Assembly (NCBI GenBank): GCA_002491165.1
Contig: DKVK01000027.1
Coordinates: 1-42,975 of the forward strand
DNA from: Porphyromonadaceae bacterium UBA7180
GTDB lineage: Bacteria; Bacteroidota; Bacteroidia; Bacteroidales; Muribaculaceae
Reading direction: 5' to 3'
Length of the DNA stretch: 42,975 bases
Part shown: positions 1 to 8,065 of the stretch, piece after piece
How the letters are laid out: the number at the start of each line of letters is the position of its first letter
How positions within the stretch are numbered: position 1 is the first letter of the stretch
Translations under genes and position numbers: made by a program
Notes under the pieces: generated by a model
What the model saw: the letters and a program-made list of their open reading frames with translations, nothing else
Databases searched by the model: none
What the model was told of the DNA's origin: nothing

Positions 1-48
1 TAGGCTTCCGACTTATGGTTTAATCTTTTCCCTGATTCTTGACCGGGG

Positions 49-360
49 TCAATCGTCGTGATGGTGGTGACGGCGGTCGTGGTGCCCGCGGTGTTTGCCG
101 CGGTCTTTTTTGTGTTTTTTATGTTTGTGTTTGGGTGGTTTCGGCTTGTGGTGCCTTGGCCTCGGCACATAACGGCAACGGTGATGACGGTGATGATGAC
201 GGCAATAGCCGTAATAATAATAGGGTCTGCCATCGTTCGAGATTGTATAATGCACTCGGCCGTCCGAACCCATTACCATATATCCGTTTTCTCCTGCCAC
301 GCCCATGAAAACCTGCGGTTCGGCGGAGGCGGGCAGTGGTGTCACAGCGGGGACTGCCAT
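49..360 (-). CDS. Small His/Lys-rich exported protein, signal peptide probably interrupted
   Basis: 103 codons from the ATG at 360. The C-terminal half is extremely basic and His-rich (many HH, HK and KH pairs, ending HHHHDD), which suggests metal or polyanion binding; this is inference, since I do not recognise a family. The N-terminus alone (MAVPAVTPLPASAEPQ) looks like the second half of a signal peptide. Reading upstream in the same frame gives ATG at 402 and MKTSKIITVTLAI, then TAA at 363-361 directly before the ATG at 360. With one base changed (TAA to TTA) the two parts make a perfect signal peptide ending at ASA. The gene may therefore be a pseudogene, carry an assembly error, or be expressed without export. 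It lies downstream of the transglutaminase gene, beyond a strong hairpin. Confidence 0.55.
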   Translation of the reverse strand: MAVPAVTPLPASAEPQVFMGVAGENGYMVMGSDGRVHYTISNDGRPYYYYGYCRHHHRHHRCRYVPRPRHHKPKPPKHKHKKHKKDRGKHRGHHDRRHHHHDD

Positions 361-448
361 TTAAATCGCCAGCGTGACGGTGATAATCTTGCTTGTTTTC
401 ATAGTTGTTTTTTCTTTAATAACGCCGACTTCATCCCAAAGGTTGACA

Positions 449-487
449 CGCGGCGCAAATTCCCTTCATACGGAATAATGCGCCGCG
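449..487 (-). terminator. Strong hairpin between transglutaminase-like gene and His-rich gene
   Basis: Nine perfect base pairs (CGCGGCGCA with TGCGCCGCG, 449-457 and 479-487), and an inner ATTCC/GGAAT pairing extends the stem. It begins 23 nt past the stop of the gene at 510-3173 and has no clear U-tract, so it may be a terminator or an mRNA-end stabiliser for the four-gene operon. Confidence 0.5.
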
Positions 488-509
488 CATATATCTGCTG
501 TCTAAAGTG

Positions 510-3173
510 TCATTCTATCTTCTGAAGGGTGCGGAGCAGACGGTCGCCGAGACCTATGGTGTAGCCTTGCGACACGAAGACTATGCGGTTGAAGGTGTCG
601 GCGATTACGAAGATGGGCAGGTCTCCGCCCTGGAGGTTGAGCGAGCCGATTATTTCATCCTTTATCTTGCCGCCGAGGTCCTCCCCTATCACCACGTTAG
701 AGGGGAGATTGGGATATTGAGCCGGATTGAAAGCGCTGCCTTCCCCTTCGCCGAAGAGGAGCAGTATCTTCTCGCCGCGTGCCGACAACTCCTTCTGCAA
801 CAACGAGATGTCATTGAGGGTATGCACGGAGGGTTCGTGGCCGTTCCTTAGTATCCCGAGTACATAGTAGCCGCGTCCGGTGGTCGAGAGGATGCTTTTG
901 TCGGTGCCTGTTGCGAGGTCGCGGTAGAGGTCTTCGGCGTTGAGCGAGCCGATGACGGAGACTGCGCTGTCGTCCTCGCGGATGGTGAGCGGCAGCGTGG
1001 TGGTCTCCCCTTCCCGGACGTTGAAGAACTTCACGTCGGCGAGCACACCGCCGTCGGCGAGACGCTGTCCGGTGACGAGCATATAGCTGCCGGCGTCAAC
1101 CTCGGCGGGGTCGCCGAAGAGCCATGAGGCTGTGCCGTTTTCGGGATATTCGAGCAGTTGCGGCCAGCCGTCCACTATGCGAGAGAGGGTGAAGTTGGTG
1201 TAATATTTCGGGTCTTTGAGGAACGGCTGCGGGGTGTATGTAAGTTGCAGTTTCCCCTTGGGGACGGCACCTCCGGCTTCCGGTGCTTCGGCGCGGAGCA
1301 CGTCGTGCCAGTCGCCCCCGACTATGTAACCCGGAAGCTCGATGCCCTCGGTTTCGTAATATTGAGCCTCGCCGCGCACGGGGTCGATGCGCGCGGGGAT
1401 GCCCAGGCTGCGTGCGGCAGCCACGAAGAGCACCTTCTTGGAGCGCGCGTCCGAGCGTTCCAGATTGGCGGCAGCCAACGGGTCCATAAGCAGCCCGAGC
1501 GGGTTCCAGCGCGTGTCGGTGGGCACTTTTTTGTCTATCCATTCGGCAAGGGCCGCCGGGTTCTCCCGGAAGGCGCCGTGCTTCTTTTCAGGCAACCACT
1601 TGCGGAACGGTTCCTTGAAACTCTGCAACCGCTCGGTGGAGATGCGCGGGTTCAGCAAATACGAGTACTGCAAATCAAGCGGATAAACACCGGAGGGAGC
1701 GAACTCAGAGGCATTCGAGACAACGACTTCGGCGGGAATGTCGCGGCAGTCTTTCTCGGTGACGTTTTCGAGCAGACGGAGGGCTATTCCCCTTTCGCGC
1801 GGTTCGAGCGAACGGAACATCTCTGCCAGGGCGGCGTGGTTGCCGCGCGAGTCGAGCATAATGCGTGTGAGGCGGTCGGCGTCCAGGTCAAGTTCGCGTG
1901 CCAGCGCGGCGGCCGATTCGGGCGTCGCGAAAGTTGCGGTGTAAACGTTGCGGATGGAATCCTCTTGTGCGAAGCGGCGGTTGTTCTCGGCGCGCTGCGC
2001 GTCGGTGACGGTAACCGTGGCGGCGCGTGCCGGCGGCGGCGTTATGTCGAAGGTCAGCTCGCCGGGCGTGTCGGCATTGCGGTCGAGGATGACGGTCAGC
2101 GGCTCCGTGGCGGTGCCTTTAAGCTGCCCTATGCCGTAGTTCTCGCCGTCGCTGGCCCAGACTATACAGTCCCCCTTTCCGGTGGTCAGGGAGGCGTTTC
2201 CGGCGGCGTCGGTGCGCCGTACGGCCACGGGATAGAACTCCGCGTAGTTATAGATGCCGAAGCTCACGGCGGCGTCCTCCACGGGCTTCCCGTCACGGTC
2301 GACAACCTTGACTTCGCCGCGCTTCACAGGAGCGTAGTTCCCAGTGACGTTAATGGTAGTAATGATGGATTCCTCGCGGAGTTTCTCCTCCGGGCCGTCG
2401 TATTTACCGAAGACGTTGGTGCTCATGAGCATACCGCGTGCCGCGGGGGCGTTGAACCACGCGAGGTCAAGGACAGGTTCCGGCTCGCAGGCGCCGATGA
2501 AGTGCCACTCCCCGTCGGCCCAGACCTCCACCCAGGCGTGGTTGTCGTCGGTGTGCGCCCAGCGCGGGGTGTAGACCTGCCGCGCCGGTATTCCCACGGA
2601 GCGGAGCGCCGCCACGGCGAAGGTGGATTCCTCGCCGCAGCGACCTATGGCCTGGCTCACCGTCGACAGCGGCGACGAGGTGCGCCCGTCGCTCGGTTTA
2701 TAGGTCACTTTCTCGTGGCACCAATGGTTCACTTCGAGGATGGCGTCTTTCATGGAGAGCCCTTTCACACGGTCGCGAAGCTCGGCATAGAACTGCGGAC
2801 GCGCCATGTCGAGGGCTTCGTTGTTGACGCGCAGCGGTAGCACGAAATGCAGAAACTCGCGGGCGGGAACGGTTTTACCCCACGGCATCTCCTCGCGGGC
2901 GCGTAGCGTGGAGCGCACGTTCTCGAGGTAAAACTCCGGGGAGTAACCGGCCAGGTCGGGGTCGGTCATGTATGTGTAAAGGAACTCCATTGCGGCACGT
3001 TCGTCGGCCGTGAGTTTCTTGTCGGTGGCGGCGTCGAGGAGTTTTTTCTTCTTGCCGAGGGCGGCGCGGCGTGCCTTGAAATCCTTGTGCACGCTTTCGG
3101 GCAGCGGCAACGCGGCTACTGCGGCCAACGAACCTGCGGCGAGTAAGGCTATGGAAATGAGCTTCTTGTTCAT
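510..3173 (-). CDS. Exported transglutaminase-like multidomain protein
   Basis: 887 residues. Residues 1-21 are a signal peptide. A transglutaminase-like cysteine-protease fold covers about 130-240, with Cys179 in GRCGEES and His212 in DDNHAWVEVW. The third catalytic position, usually Asp, falls in GACEPEP, so it is Glu or is displaced. A carboxypeptidase-regulatory-like beta domain (about 288-370) follows. A second, degenerate transglutaminase-like core at about 585-640 (VLFVAAARSLGIPARID) has no catalytic Cys. The last 100 residues resemble a thioredoxin-like fold without a CxxC pair. The family is common in Bacteroidales but its substrate is unknown to me; a role in processing peptides or glycoproteins is a guess. 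It is the last gene of the ROK-fucosidase-CutC operon, starting 10 nt after cutC. The ATG at 3173 is directly followed by the lysine-rich n-region of the signal peptide. Confidence 0.85.
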   Translation of the reverse strand: MNKKLISIALLAAGSLAAVAALPLPESVHKDFKARRAALGKKKKLLDAATDKKLTADERAAMEFLYTYMTDPDLAGYSPEFYLENVRSTLRAREEMPWGKTVPAREFLHFVLPLRVNNEALDMARPQFYAELRDRVKGLSMKDAILEVNHWCHEKVTYKPSDGRTSSPLSTVSQAIGRCGEESTFAVAALRSVGIPARQVYTPRWAHTDDNHAWVEVWADGEWHFIGACEPEPVLDLAWFNAPAARGMLMSTNVFGKYDGPEEKLREESIITTINVTGNYAPVKRGEVKVVDRDGKPVEDAAVSFGIYNYAEFYPVAVRRTDAAGNASLTTGKGDCIVWASDGENYGIGQLKGTATEPLTVILDRNADTPGELTFDITPPPARAATVTVTDAQRAENNRRFAQEDSIRNVYTATFATPESAAALARELDLDADRLTRIMLDSRGNHAALAEMFRSLEPRERGIALRLLENVTEKDCRDIPAEVVVSNASEFAPSGVYPLDLQYSYLLNPRISTERLQSFKEPFRKWLPEKKHGAFRENPAALAEWIDKKVPTDTRWNPLGLLMDPLAAANLERSDARSKKVLFVAAARSLGIPARIDPVRGEAQYYETEGIELPGYIVGGDWHDVLRAEAPEAGGAVPKGKLQLTYTPQPFLKDPKYYTNFTLSRIVDGWPQLLEYPENGTASWLFGDPAEVDAGSYMLVTGQRLADGGVLADVKFFNVREGETTTLPLTIREDDSAVSVIGSLNAEDLYRDLATGTDKSILSTTGRGYYVLGILRNGHEPSVHTLNDISLLQKELSARGEKILLLFGEGEGSAFNPAQYPNLPSNVVIGEDLGGKIKDEIIGSLNLQGGDLPIFVIADTFNRIVFVSQGYTIGLGDRLLRTLQKIE

Positions 3174-3183
3174 GGTTGGGTTG

Positions 3184-3924
3184 TCAGATTGTTTTGTCGA
3201 TTATATTCCGCAGTTCCCTTACGGTTTCTACGGAAGTGGTCTTGCGGCGGTATTCGTCCTGCGGCGCGCCCATCCCCACCTCTTCGCGGCGGAAGCGCAT
3301 GGGGCTTTCCACCGTCATTGAGGCGGTGCCGTGCAGGGCATCGGGGGCGGCCGCAGTTATTATTTCGGCGGCATTGGCGGGCGTCACGCCACACCCTGCC
3401 ATTATGGCTATGCGTCCTTGCGCCAATTCTTTCAGGCAGCGGATTTCGGTAGCGCCGGAGAGGGCGTCAGGTTTGAGGCCGGAGGTCAGGAGCGTGTCGC
3501 AACCGGCCTCTATTATCTTCCGGAGGGCAGTTTCGGGGTCGCGGCAAAGGTCGAAGGCGCGGTGGAAAGTGACGTGGGCGTTACCTGCGGCGCGGCGCAT
3601 GGCCTCGAGGGCGTGCAGGTCGATGTCACCCTCCGCCGTGAGGGCGCCTATGACCACACCGTTGGCACCGAGGCTGACAGCCTCCTCTATGTCGCGGCAC
3701 ATCACCTCGACCTCCCCCGGCGAGTAAAGGAAATCTCCCCTGCGCGGGCGTATGAGCACGTTTACGGGAACCGGGCTTTCAAGAGCGGCGCAGAGTTGGC
3801 CATAGGAGGGGGTCAGCCCCCCTTCCGTAAGCGCGGAACAGAGTTCGATGCGGTCGGCGCCACCTTCTGCCGCCGCGCGGATGCTGTCGATGTCGCCGGC
3901 GCAGATTTCAAGCAGCGGTTTCAC
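3184..3924 (-). CDS. cutC: CutC family protein
   Basis: 246 residues with the typical CutC opening LEICAGDIDSIRAAAEGGAD and RIELCSALTEGGLTPS, and the TIM-barrel pattern throughout (NVLIRPRRGDFLYS, GVVIGALTAEGDID, LTSGLKPDAL, IMAGCGVTPANA). It is a cytoplasmic protein. The name comes from copper sensitivity in E. coli, but a direct copper role is doubtful for the family, and in this operon a link to sugar metabolism is as likely. The start is GTG at 3924, and GTGA overlaps the TGA of the fucosidase gene upstream (3921-3923), so the two are translationally coupled. Length is normal for the family. Confidence 0.9.
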   Translation of the reverse strand: MKPLLEICAGDIDSIRAAAEGGADRIELCSALTEGGLTPSYGQLCAALESPVPVNVLIRPRRGDFLYSPGEVEVMCRDIEEAVSLGANGVVIGALTAEGDIDLHALEAMRRAAGNAHVTFHRAFDLCRDPETALRKIIEAGCDTLLTSGLKPDALSGATEIRCLKELAQGRIAIMAGCGVTPANAAEIITAAAPDALHGTASMTVESPMRFRREEVGMGAPQDEYRRKTTSVETVRELRNIIDKTI

Positions 3925-5240
3925 TTCAGCTCGAGCTCTATTACGTGGTCGATGTCGTCGGGCACCGTCCCCAGATGGAGCGTGACGCCCTCTTTAGAGC
4001 GCGAATACCTGACCGGAGTGCGGTCTGCGAAACGCACGGCCTTCTTGACTTTCAGCGGGGCGGGGAGCAGGATGTCGGGATTCTGGGCGCCCGTTACATG
4101 GACGTAAAGCTTGTTTCCCTTGCGTGTGGAGGTTCCCCAATCCTGCGCCTCGAAGGGGCCGGCTTCGGTACCGTATATGGTCTCGCCGTAGACGCGCATC
4201 CACTTGCCCATTTCGCGCAGGCGGTCGAGCGCCGCGGCGGGCAGCTCGCCGTTGGGTTGCGGGCCTATGTTGAGCAGGAGGTTGGCTCCCATTCCGGCGG
4301 CTTTAACGAGGTAGCGGATGAGCGTTGGCGTGTCCTTGTAGTTGGTGTCCACCACTTTATATCCCCACATACCGTTCATTGTGTTGCAGGTTTCGAGCGG
4401 GAGTGGGCTTATCTCCTGGCCGGAGAGGCCGGCGGTGTTCTCGCCGGGAAGGTCGCGCTCGAATATCTGTATGTCCTCGCCGGGATACGGCGTCTGGTGA
4501 TGGTTGTTGGCAACCATGCAGGAGGGCTGGAGACGGTGTATCATGGCGTACTGGTCGCGCAGGTGCCAGTCGAAGGGAGTTTTGTCCTCGTCGTGGTCCC
4601 ACCAGCCGTCAAACCAGACGGCGCGTATCGGACCATAGTTGGTCAATAGCTCGGTGAGTTGGGCGTTCATGAAGCGGTAATATTTGTCCCAGTCGTTGAC
4701 GGTGGAGTCACGGCCGGTGGTGTGGCCTGTGCGTCCCTGCGGATAGTCCGGGCGCGTCCAGTCCAGATGCGAATAGTAGAGATGCAGGCTGAGGTTCTTC
4801 TTGTGGCACTCATCGGCGAGTTCCTTCAGGATGTCGCGCCTGAACGGGGTGCCGTCCACTATGTTATAGTCGCTCTGCGCGGTGTGGAACATGGAGAATC
4901 CGTCGTGGTGGCGCGAGGTGATGGTTATGTACCGCGCGCCGGAATCTTTGATGGCGTCCACCCACTCGGCGGCATCGAAGTCGGCGGGATAGAAGCCTCG
5001 CGCGGCTTTGGCGTATTCCTGCGCGTTCGGGCCGTAGTTGAGATACCATTCCCCCTGGCCGAATATGCTGTAAATGCCCCAATGGATGAAGATTCCGAAG
5101 CGGTCGGCAGAGAAGTCGCGCCGCGACTGCAATACTTCGGGCGTAGGTTCGTAGTTATATTCGCGGTCCGGTTCCACGGGGGCTGCCATGGCGACGGTGA
5201 GGGTCGTGGCGGCCAGGATGGCTGTCAGTAATCGTTTCAT
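3921..5240 (-). CDS. Alpha-L-fucosidase, GH29 family
   Basis: 439 residues: signal peptide 1-19 (cleavage near AMAA), then a GH29 catalytic barrel. Recognisable elements are FGIFIHWGIYS near residue 48, the twin histidines of TSRHHDGFSMF (111-112), and AVWFDGWWDHD with the probable nucleophile Asp211. It should release terminal alpha-linked fucose from host or diet glycans in the periplasm or outside the cell. The C-terminal 80 residues form a small beta domain. The gene sits 10 nt after the ROK kinase stop and overlaps cutC by 4 nt. There is no SusC/D pair or further glycosidase beside it, so it is not part of a classical polysaccharide-utilisation locus in this window. The acid/base residue varies in GH29 and I could not place it. 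Confidence 0.9.
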   Translation of the reverse strand: MKRLLTAILAATTLTVAMAAPVEPDREYNYEPTPEVLQSRRDFSADRFGIFIHWGIYSIFGQGEWYLNYGPNAQEYAKAARGFYPADFDAAEWVDAIKDSGARYITITSRHHDGFSMFHTAQSDYNIVDGTPFRRDILKELADECHKKNLSLHLYYSHLDWTRPDYPQGRTGHTTGRDSTVNDWDKYYRFMNAQLTELLTNYGPIRAVWFDGWWDHDEDKTPFDWHLRDQYAMIHRLQPSCMVANNHHQTPYPGEDIQIFERDLPGENTAGLSGQEISPLPLETCNTMNGMWGYKVVDTNYKDTPTLIRYLVKAAGMGANLLLNIGPQPNGELPAAALDRLREMGKWMRVYGETIYGTEAGPFEAQDWGTSTRKGNKLYVHVTGAQNPDILLPAPLKVKKAVRFADRTPVRYSRSKEGVTLHLGTVPDDIDHVIELELK

Positions 5241-5250
5241 TTATTACAGG

Positions 5251-6228
5251 TTATGGATTATGTAGCGGGAGGGAAGCGGCGCCGAGGAGCGCAGCCTGCG
5301 ACCCTTTCAGAGTGGAGAAAAGTACCTTTACGCGACCCCGGTAAATGGCCAGCGAGTAGTTGTCCATCACCTGGCGGATATGCTCGGCGTCCATCTCCTC
5401 GGGGTTTGCCACGCCGCCGAAAAGGATGATGGCTTCCGGGTCGGTGAGGGCCACGAACTCGGCGCAGGCACGGCCGAGAGCCTCTTCGGTGATGCGCATA
5501 ACGCATTTGGCCACCGGGTCGCCGGCTATCACGGCCTTCCCTATGTCGCGGGCGGAGAGTTTGCCACCCGGCTGGCGCAGCGGCGACGGGTCGGTGGTGG
5601 TGGCCAGGAGTTCGAGGGCAGTGTGCACCATTCCGCCGGAGGCGCAGACGGTCTGCAGGCAACCTTTGCGGCCACAGGCACAGAGGCGGTCGGATGCGAA
5701 GGGGAAGGTGACGTGGCCGAGTTCGCCGGCCAGGCCGCGCTTGCCGCTCAGCAGATGGCCGTCGCACACTATGCCGCTCCCCACCCCGGTGCCGAGCGTC
5801 AGCATTATGAAGTCGGTCATTCCGCGGGCGGCGCCGTAAGTCATCTCGCCGATGGCGGCGGCGTTGGCGTCGTTGGCTATCGCCACGGGCAGCCCGGTGG
5901 CCTCCTCGAGCATGCGCCCTAACGGGAAACTCTCTTTCCACGGCAGGTTGGTGGCGCCCTCGATGCTGCGTTTGCGCGAGTCCACGCACGGTGCACCGAT
6001 GCCTATCCCTTTGACACGGAGGGTATAGCCCTCTTCTTTCAATATTCTGAATAGGGCGTCCACCTCCTTGGCGAGACGCTCTACAAAGTCTTGTTGGCGC
6101 GGATAATCGCGCGTGTTGAAGTTGCTCGAAGCCGGCATCCGCCCTTCGGCATCTACTATGGCGACGCGGGTGTTGGTCCCTCCCAGGTCAACACCTACGG
6201 TACAGATTATTTCCTTTAGACGGGTCAT
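5251..6228 (-). CDS. ROK family sugar kinase
   Basis: 325 residues from the ATG at 6228; a longer in-frame reading up to 6321 would run through the promoter, so I chose the internal start. Visible motifs are the ATP-binding VGVDLGGTNTRVAIVD (11-26), catalytic Asp120 in AIANDANAA, LGTGVGSGIV, GELGH (168-172) and the zinc-binding CxCGxxGC (183-190). These place it in the ROK kinases (glucokinase, N-acetylglucosamine, N-acetylmannosamine or fructokinase types). There is no N-terminal helix-turn-helix, so it is an enzyme and not a ROK repressor. The sugar cannot be decided; partnership with a fucosidase suggests salvage of glycan-derived sugars. It is the first gene of a four-gene operon. Confidence 0.88.
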   Translation of the reverse strand: MTRLKEIICTVGVDLGGTNTRVAIVDAEGRMPASSNFNTRDYPRQQDFVERLAKEVDALFRILKEEGYTLRVKGIGIGAPCVDSRKRSIEGATNLPWKESFPLGRMLEEATGLPVAIANDANAAAIGEMTYGAARGMTDFIMLTLGTGVGSGIVCDGHLLSGKRGLAGELGHVTFPFASDRLCACGRKGCLQTVCASGGMVHTALELLATTTDPSPLRQPGGKLSARDIGKAVIAGDPVAKCVMRITEEALGRACAEFVALTDPEAIILFGGVANPEEMDAEHIRQVMDNYSLAIYRGRVKVLFSTLKGSQAALLGAASLPLHNP

Positions 6229-6267
6229 GGTATTGTCAGGTTTTCGACAAATTAAATTTTCCGTTTG

Positions 6268-6275
6268 CAAAGTTA
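6268..6275 (-). promoter_or_regulatory. -7 box of the ROK-fucosidase operon
   Basis: TAACTTTG on the minus strand matches the Bacteroidetes -7 motif TAnnTTTG and lies 40 nt before the chosen ATG at 6228. No good -33 TTG is found at the usual distance. It supports the start at 6228 over the longer reading. Confidence 0.6.
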
Positions 6276-6325
6276 AGCATAATTTTTGAAAACACGTGCT
6301 TTTCGAGACAGCTTTTATCAAAGGA

Positions 6326-6368
6326 AACGGAGTTGGCGGAGAGCTTTCGCTGTTCCGGCAACTCCGTT
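6326..6368 (-). terminator. Terminator-like hairpin after the endonuclease pair
   Basis: Perfect 10-bp arms AACGGAGTTG (6326-6335) and CAACTCCGTT (6359-6368) with further pairing inside the loop. On the minus strand the tail reads TCCTTTGATAAAAG, moderately U-rich. It lies 134 nt after the stop at 6503 and before the next promoter at 6268, so it most likely ends the nuclease transcript. The rest of 6369-6502 shows nothing I can name. Confidence 0.55.
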
Positions 6369-6502
6369 GGAGGTATTATTTATGTTTCTTATGTTACTGA
6401 TGTAACGGATATGGCGCATGTAAGGGGAGCTGAGACGCGCTCACAGAACCAAAGCTAATTCTTGCTGCGGCTGGGGGGAGTTTTATCATCTGCGCGCGAT
6501 AT

Positions 6503-8041
6503 TTATCTTACGAGGGCTTTGGCGGGGCGGGTGCCGTCGGTGGCTATTATGTAGAGGCCGCGGGGAAGCGTCAGGGTGGTTTCGCCGCGCAGCGTGCCGC
6601 TCATGACGAGGCAGCCGGCCGTGTCGTAGATGTAATAGCTGTGCTCGCCGGGGTTATAGATGCTGAGCTCCCCGGGCGTAGAGGCGTCGAAGTCGAGTTT
6701 CGGCAGCTCCACGGCGCCGATGCCGCTGTCCTTCTTCTCCCCTTTGACGATAATTTTGTCAATCTCCCACGTTCCGGCCACGGCCGAGGTGGAAGTGTAG
6801 CGATAACCGAACTGCATCTTCTTGCCGGCCATGGCCGTGAGGTCTATGTCGCCGCTGGGCGAGAATGTCCATGAGGATCCTACACCTGAGGCGGGACGTG
6901 TTACGCTTTGCCATTCGCCGTTCTCTTCACGCACAAGGAGCTGTGTCATATTCTCGAAGTTGTCGTTGCTCTTGAAGTGGTTTGCCGCCTGGCTGTAGCT
7001 GAGCGTGGCACTCTTGTAGCCGGTAAGGTCGATGACGGGCGATATGGCGGTGGCATCCGCCTCATAACAGGTGTTGTTGGTGAAGGACGATGCCGTCAGG
7101 CCATACTTGGAGTCCACACGCCAAATGTAAGTGAGCGTTTCCGGCAGCACGGTGTTCTCGAAGCTGAAGTCGGAGAGGTTGCCCTTCGTCAGGCTTGCCT
7201 CGTAGATGGTGCGGACTGTGGGCTGCGGGGTGTCCCCGCTCCCCTCCACGTGGAAGGGTTCGTTGCTCTTCGCGCCCCAGATGTGCTCGGCGAGTTCCGG
7301 ATTGTCGATGAAGGGATTGCGGTTATGCTGGATGCGGTAAACGGCCTCGTTGCGGTCAATTTCCCTTTGGGAAACGGGGTCCTGGCGTGCCCATTCGAGG
7401 AGCAACGTCTGCGCCCAGGGGCGGAGCGTGAGGGCATCGTCGACGAACATATAGTTGCGGTCCGACATATCATACTTCCAGGGGATATTGGCGTAGATAG
7501 TGAAGATGTACATATAGGCGCGCGCGAAGTCACCCTTGTACTCGTCGGCCGGTTCGAAGACCATTTTCGAGCCGCCGGAAGCACCGGCCGCGGGATGTCC
7601 TACCGTGGTAACGCCGTTGCTCCATGTCTGGTCGGCCACTATGCCCAGCGGATAGTAGTTCTTGCGGCTGTTGGCGTCCTTGTTGGAGGGGTTGAGATGG
7701 TAGAGGTCTTTGTAAGCGTCGTTCTTGATTCCACCCCACCAGGAATTGGGTACGCTGTGCTCGATGTTGAGGCCATTGGTCGTGGTGACGGGGACATTGT
7801 TGTTGGAATACATGTCGAACCAACATTCTACTCCGTTGACCACGTGGACATCTGTGGTGCGGAAAGCGTTCCATGTGCCGGAGCCGTAAGAGACGGTTTT
7901 GAGCGAAGAGGCGGCCTGCATTGCGGCCTCTTTTAATTCGGCGCCGCATTTGCCGTCCAGGCCGCTGTAATAGCCGGCCGGCGCCTGGGCGAACATTGCC
8001 GCCGGGAGGGCGGCAATAACGAGTAATATCGATGTTTTCAT
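6503..8041 (-). CDS. Secreted endonuclease I family nuclease with anchor domain and type-IX-like tail
   Basis: 512 residues: signal peptide 1-19, then an endonuclease I (EndA/NucM/Vvn, His-Me finger) domain to about 260. The active-site signature is GLNIEHSVPNSWW (His95) followed by HLNPSNKDANSRKNYYPLG (metal-binding Asn). Members cut DNA, and often RNA, without sequence preference and are usually secreted. Residues about 277-437 are a beta-rich 'choice-of-anchor'-like module, starting IYEAS and including WRVDSKYG and TWEIDKIIVKG; it is clearly related to the C-terminus of the lipoprotein at 11644-12645. The last 55 residues, ending GLYIIATDGTRPAKALVR, look like a type IX secretion sorting tail. 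It is the last gene of the nuclease locus, 24 nt after its paralogue. Confidence 0.88.
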   Translation of the reverse strand: MKTSILLVIAALPAAMFAQAPAGYYSGLDGKCGAELKEAAMQAASSLKTVSYGSGTWNAFRTTDVHVVNGVECWFDMYSNNNVPVTTTNGLNIEHSVPNSWWGGIKNDAYKDLYHLNPSNKDANSRKNYYPLGIVADQTWSNGVTTVGHPAAGASGGSKMVFEPADEYKGDFARAYMYIFTIYANIPWKYDMSDRNYMFVDDALTLRPWAQTLLLEWARQDPVSQREIDRNEAVYRIQHNRNPFIDNPELAEHIWGAKSNEPFHVEGSGDTPQPTVRTIYEASLTKGNLSDFSFENTVLPETLTYIWRVDSKYGLTASSFTNNTCYEADATAISPVIDLTGYKSATLSYSQAANHFKSNDNFENMTQLLVREENGEWQSVTRPASGVGSSWTFSPSGDIDLTAMAGKKMQFGYRYTSTSAVAGTWEIDKIIVKGEKKDSGIGAVELPKLDFDASTPGELSIYNPGEHSYYIYDTAGCLVMSGTLRGETTLTLPRGLYIIATDGTRPAKALVR

Positions 8042-8065
8042 ATAAGTGGATTCATAAGCTAAAGG

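Noticed and set aside
1158..2840. Long plus-strand open frame of 560 codons opposite the transglutaminase-like gene
   Set aside because: Shadow frame of a GC-rich gene: no domain is recognisable, while the minus-strand frame has signal peptide and active site.
3184..3924. Copper-resistance island around CutC
   Set aside because: No copper ATPase, chaperone or metal-binding partner in the operon; neighbours handle glycans.
7246..7253. CCACGTGG resembling a third parS
   Set aside because: Flanks read CCCT and AAGG instead of GTT and AAC, and it lies in the coding sequence of the endonuclease.
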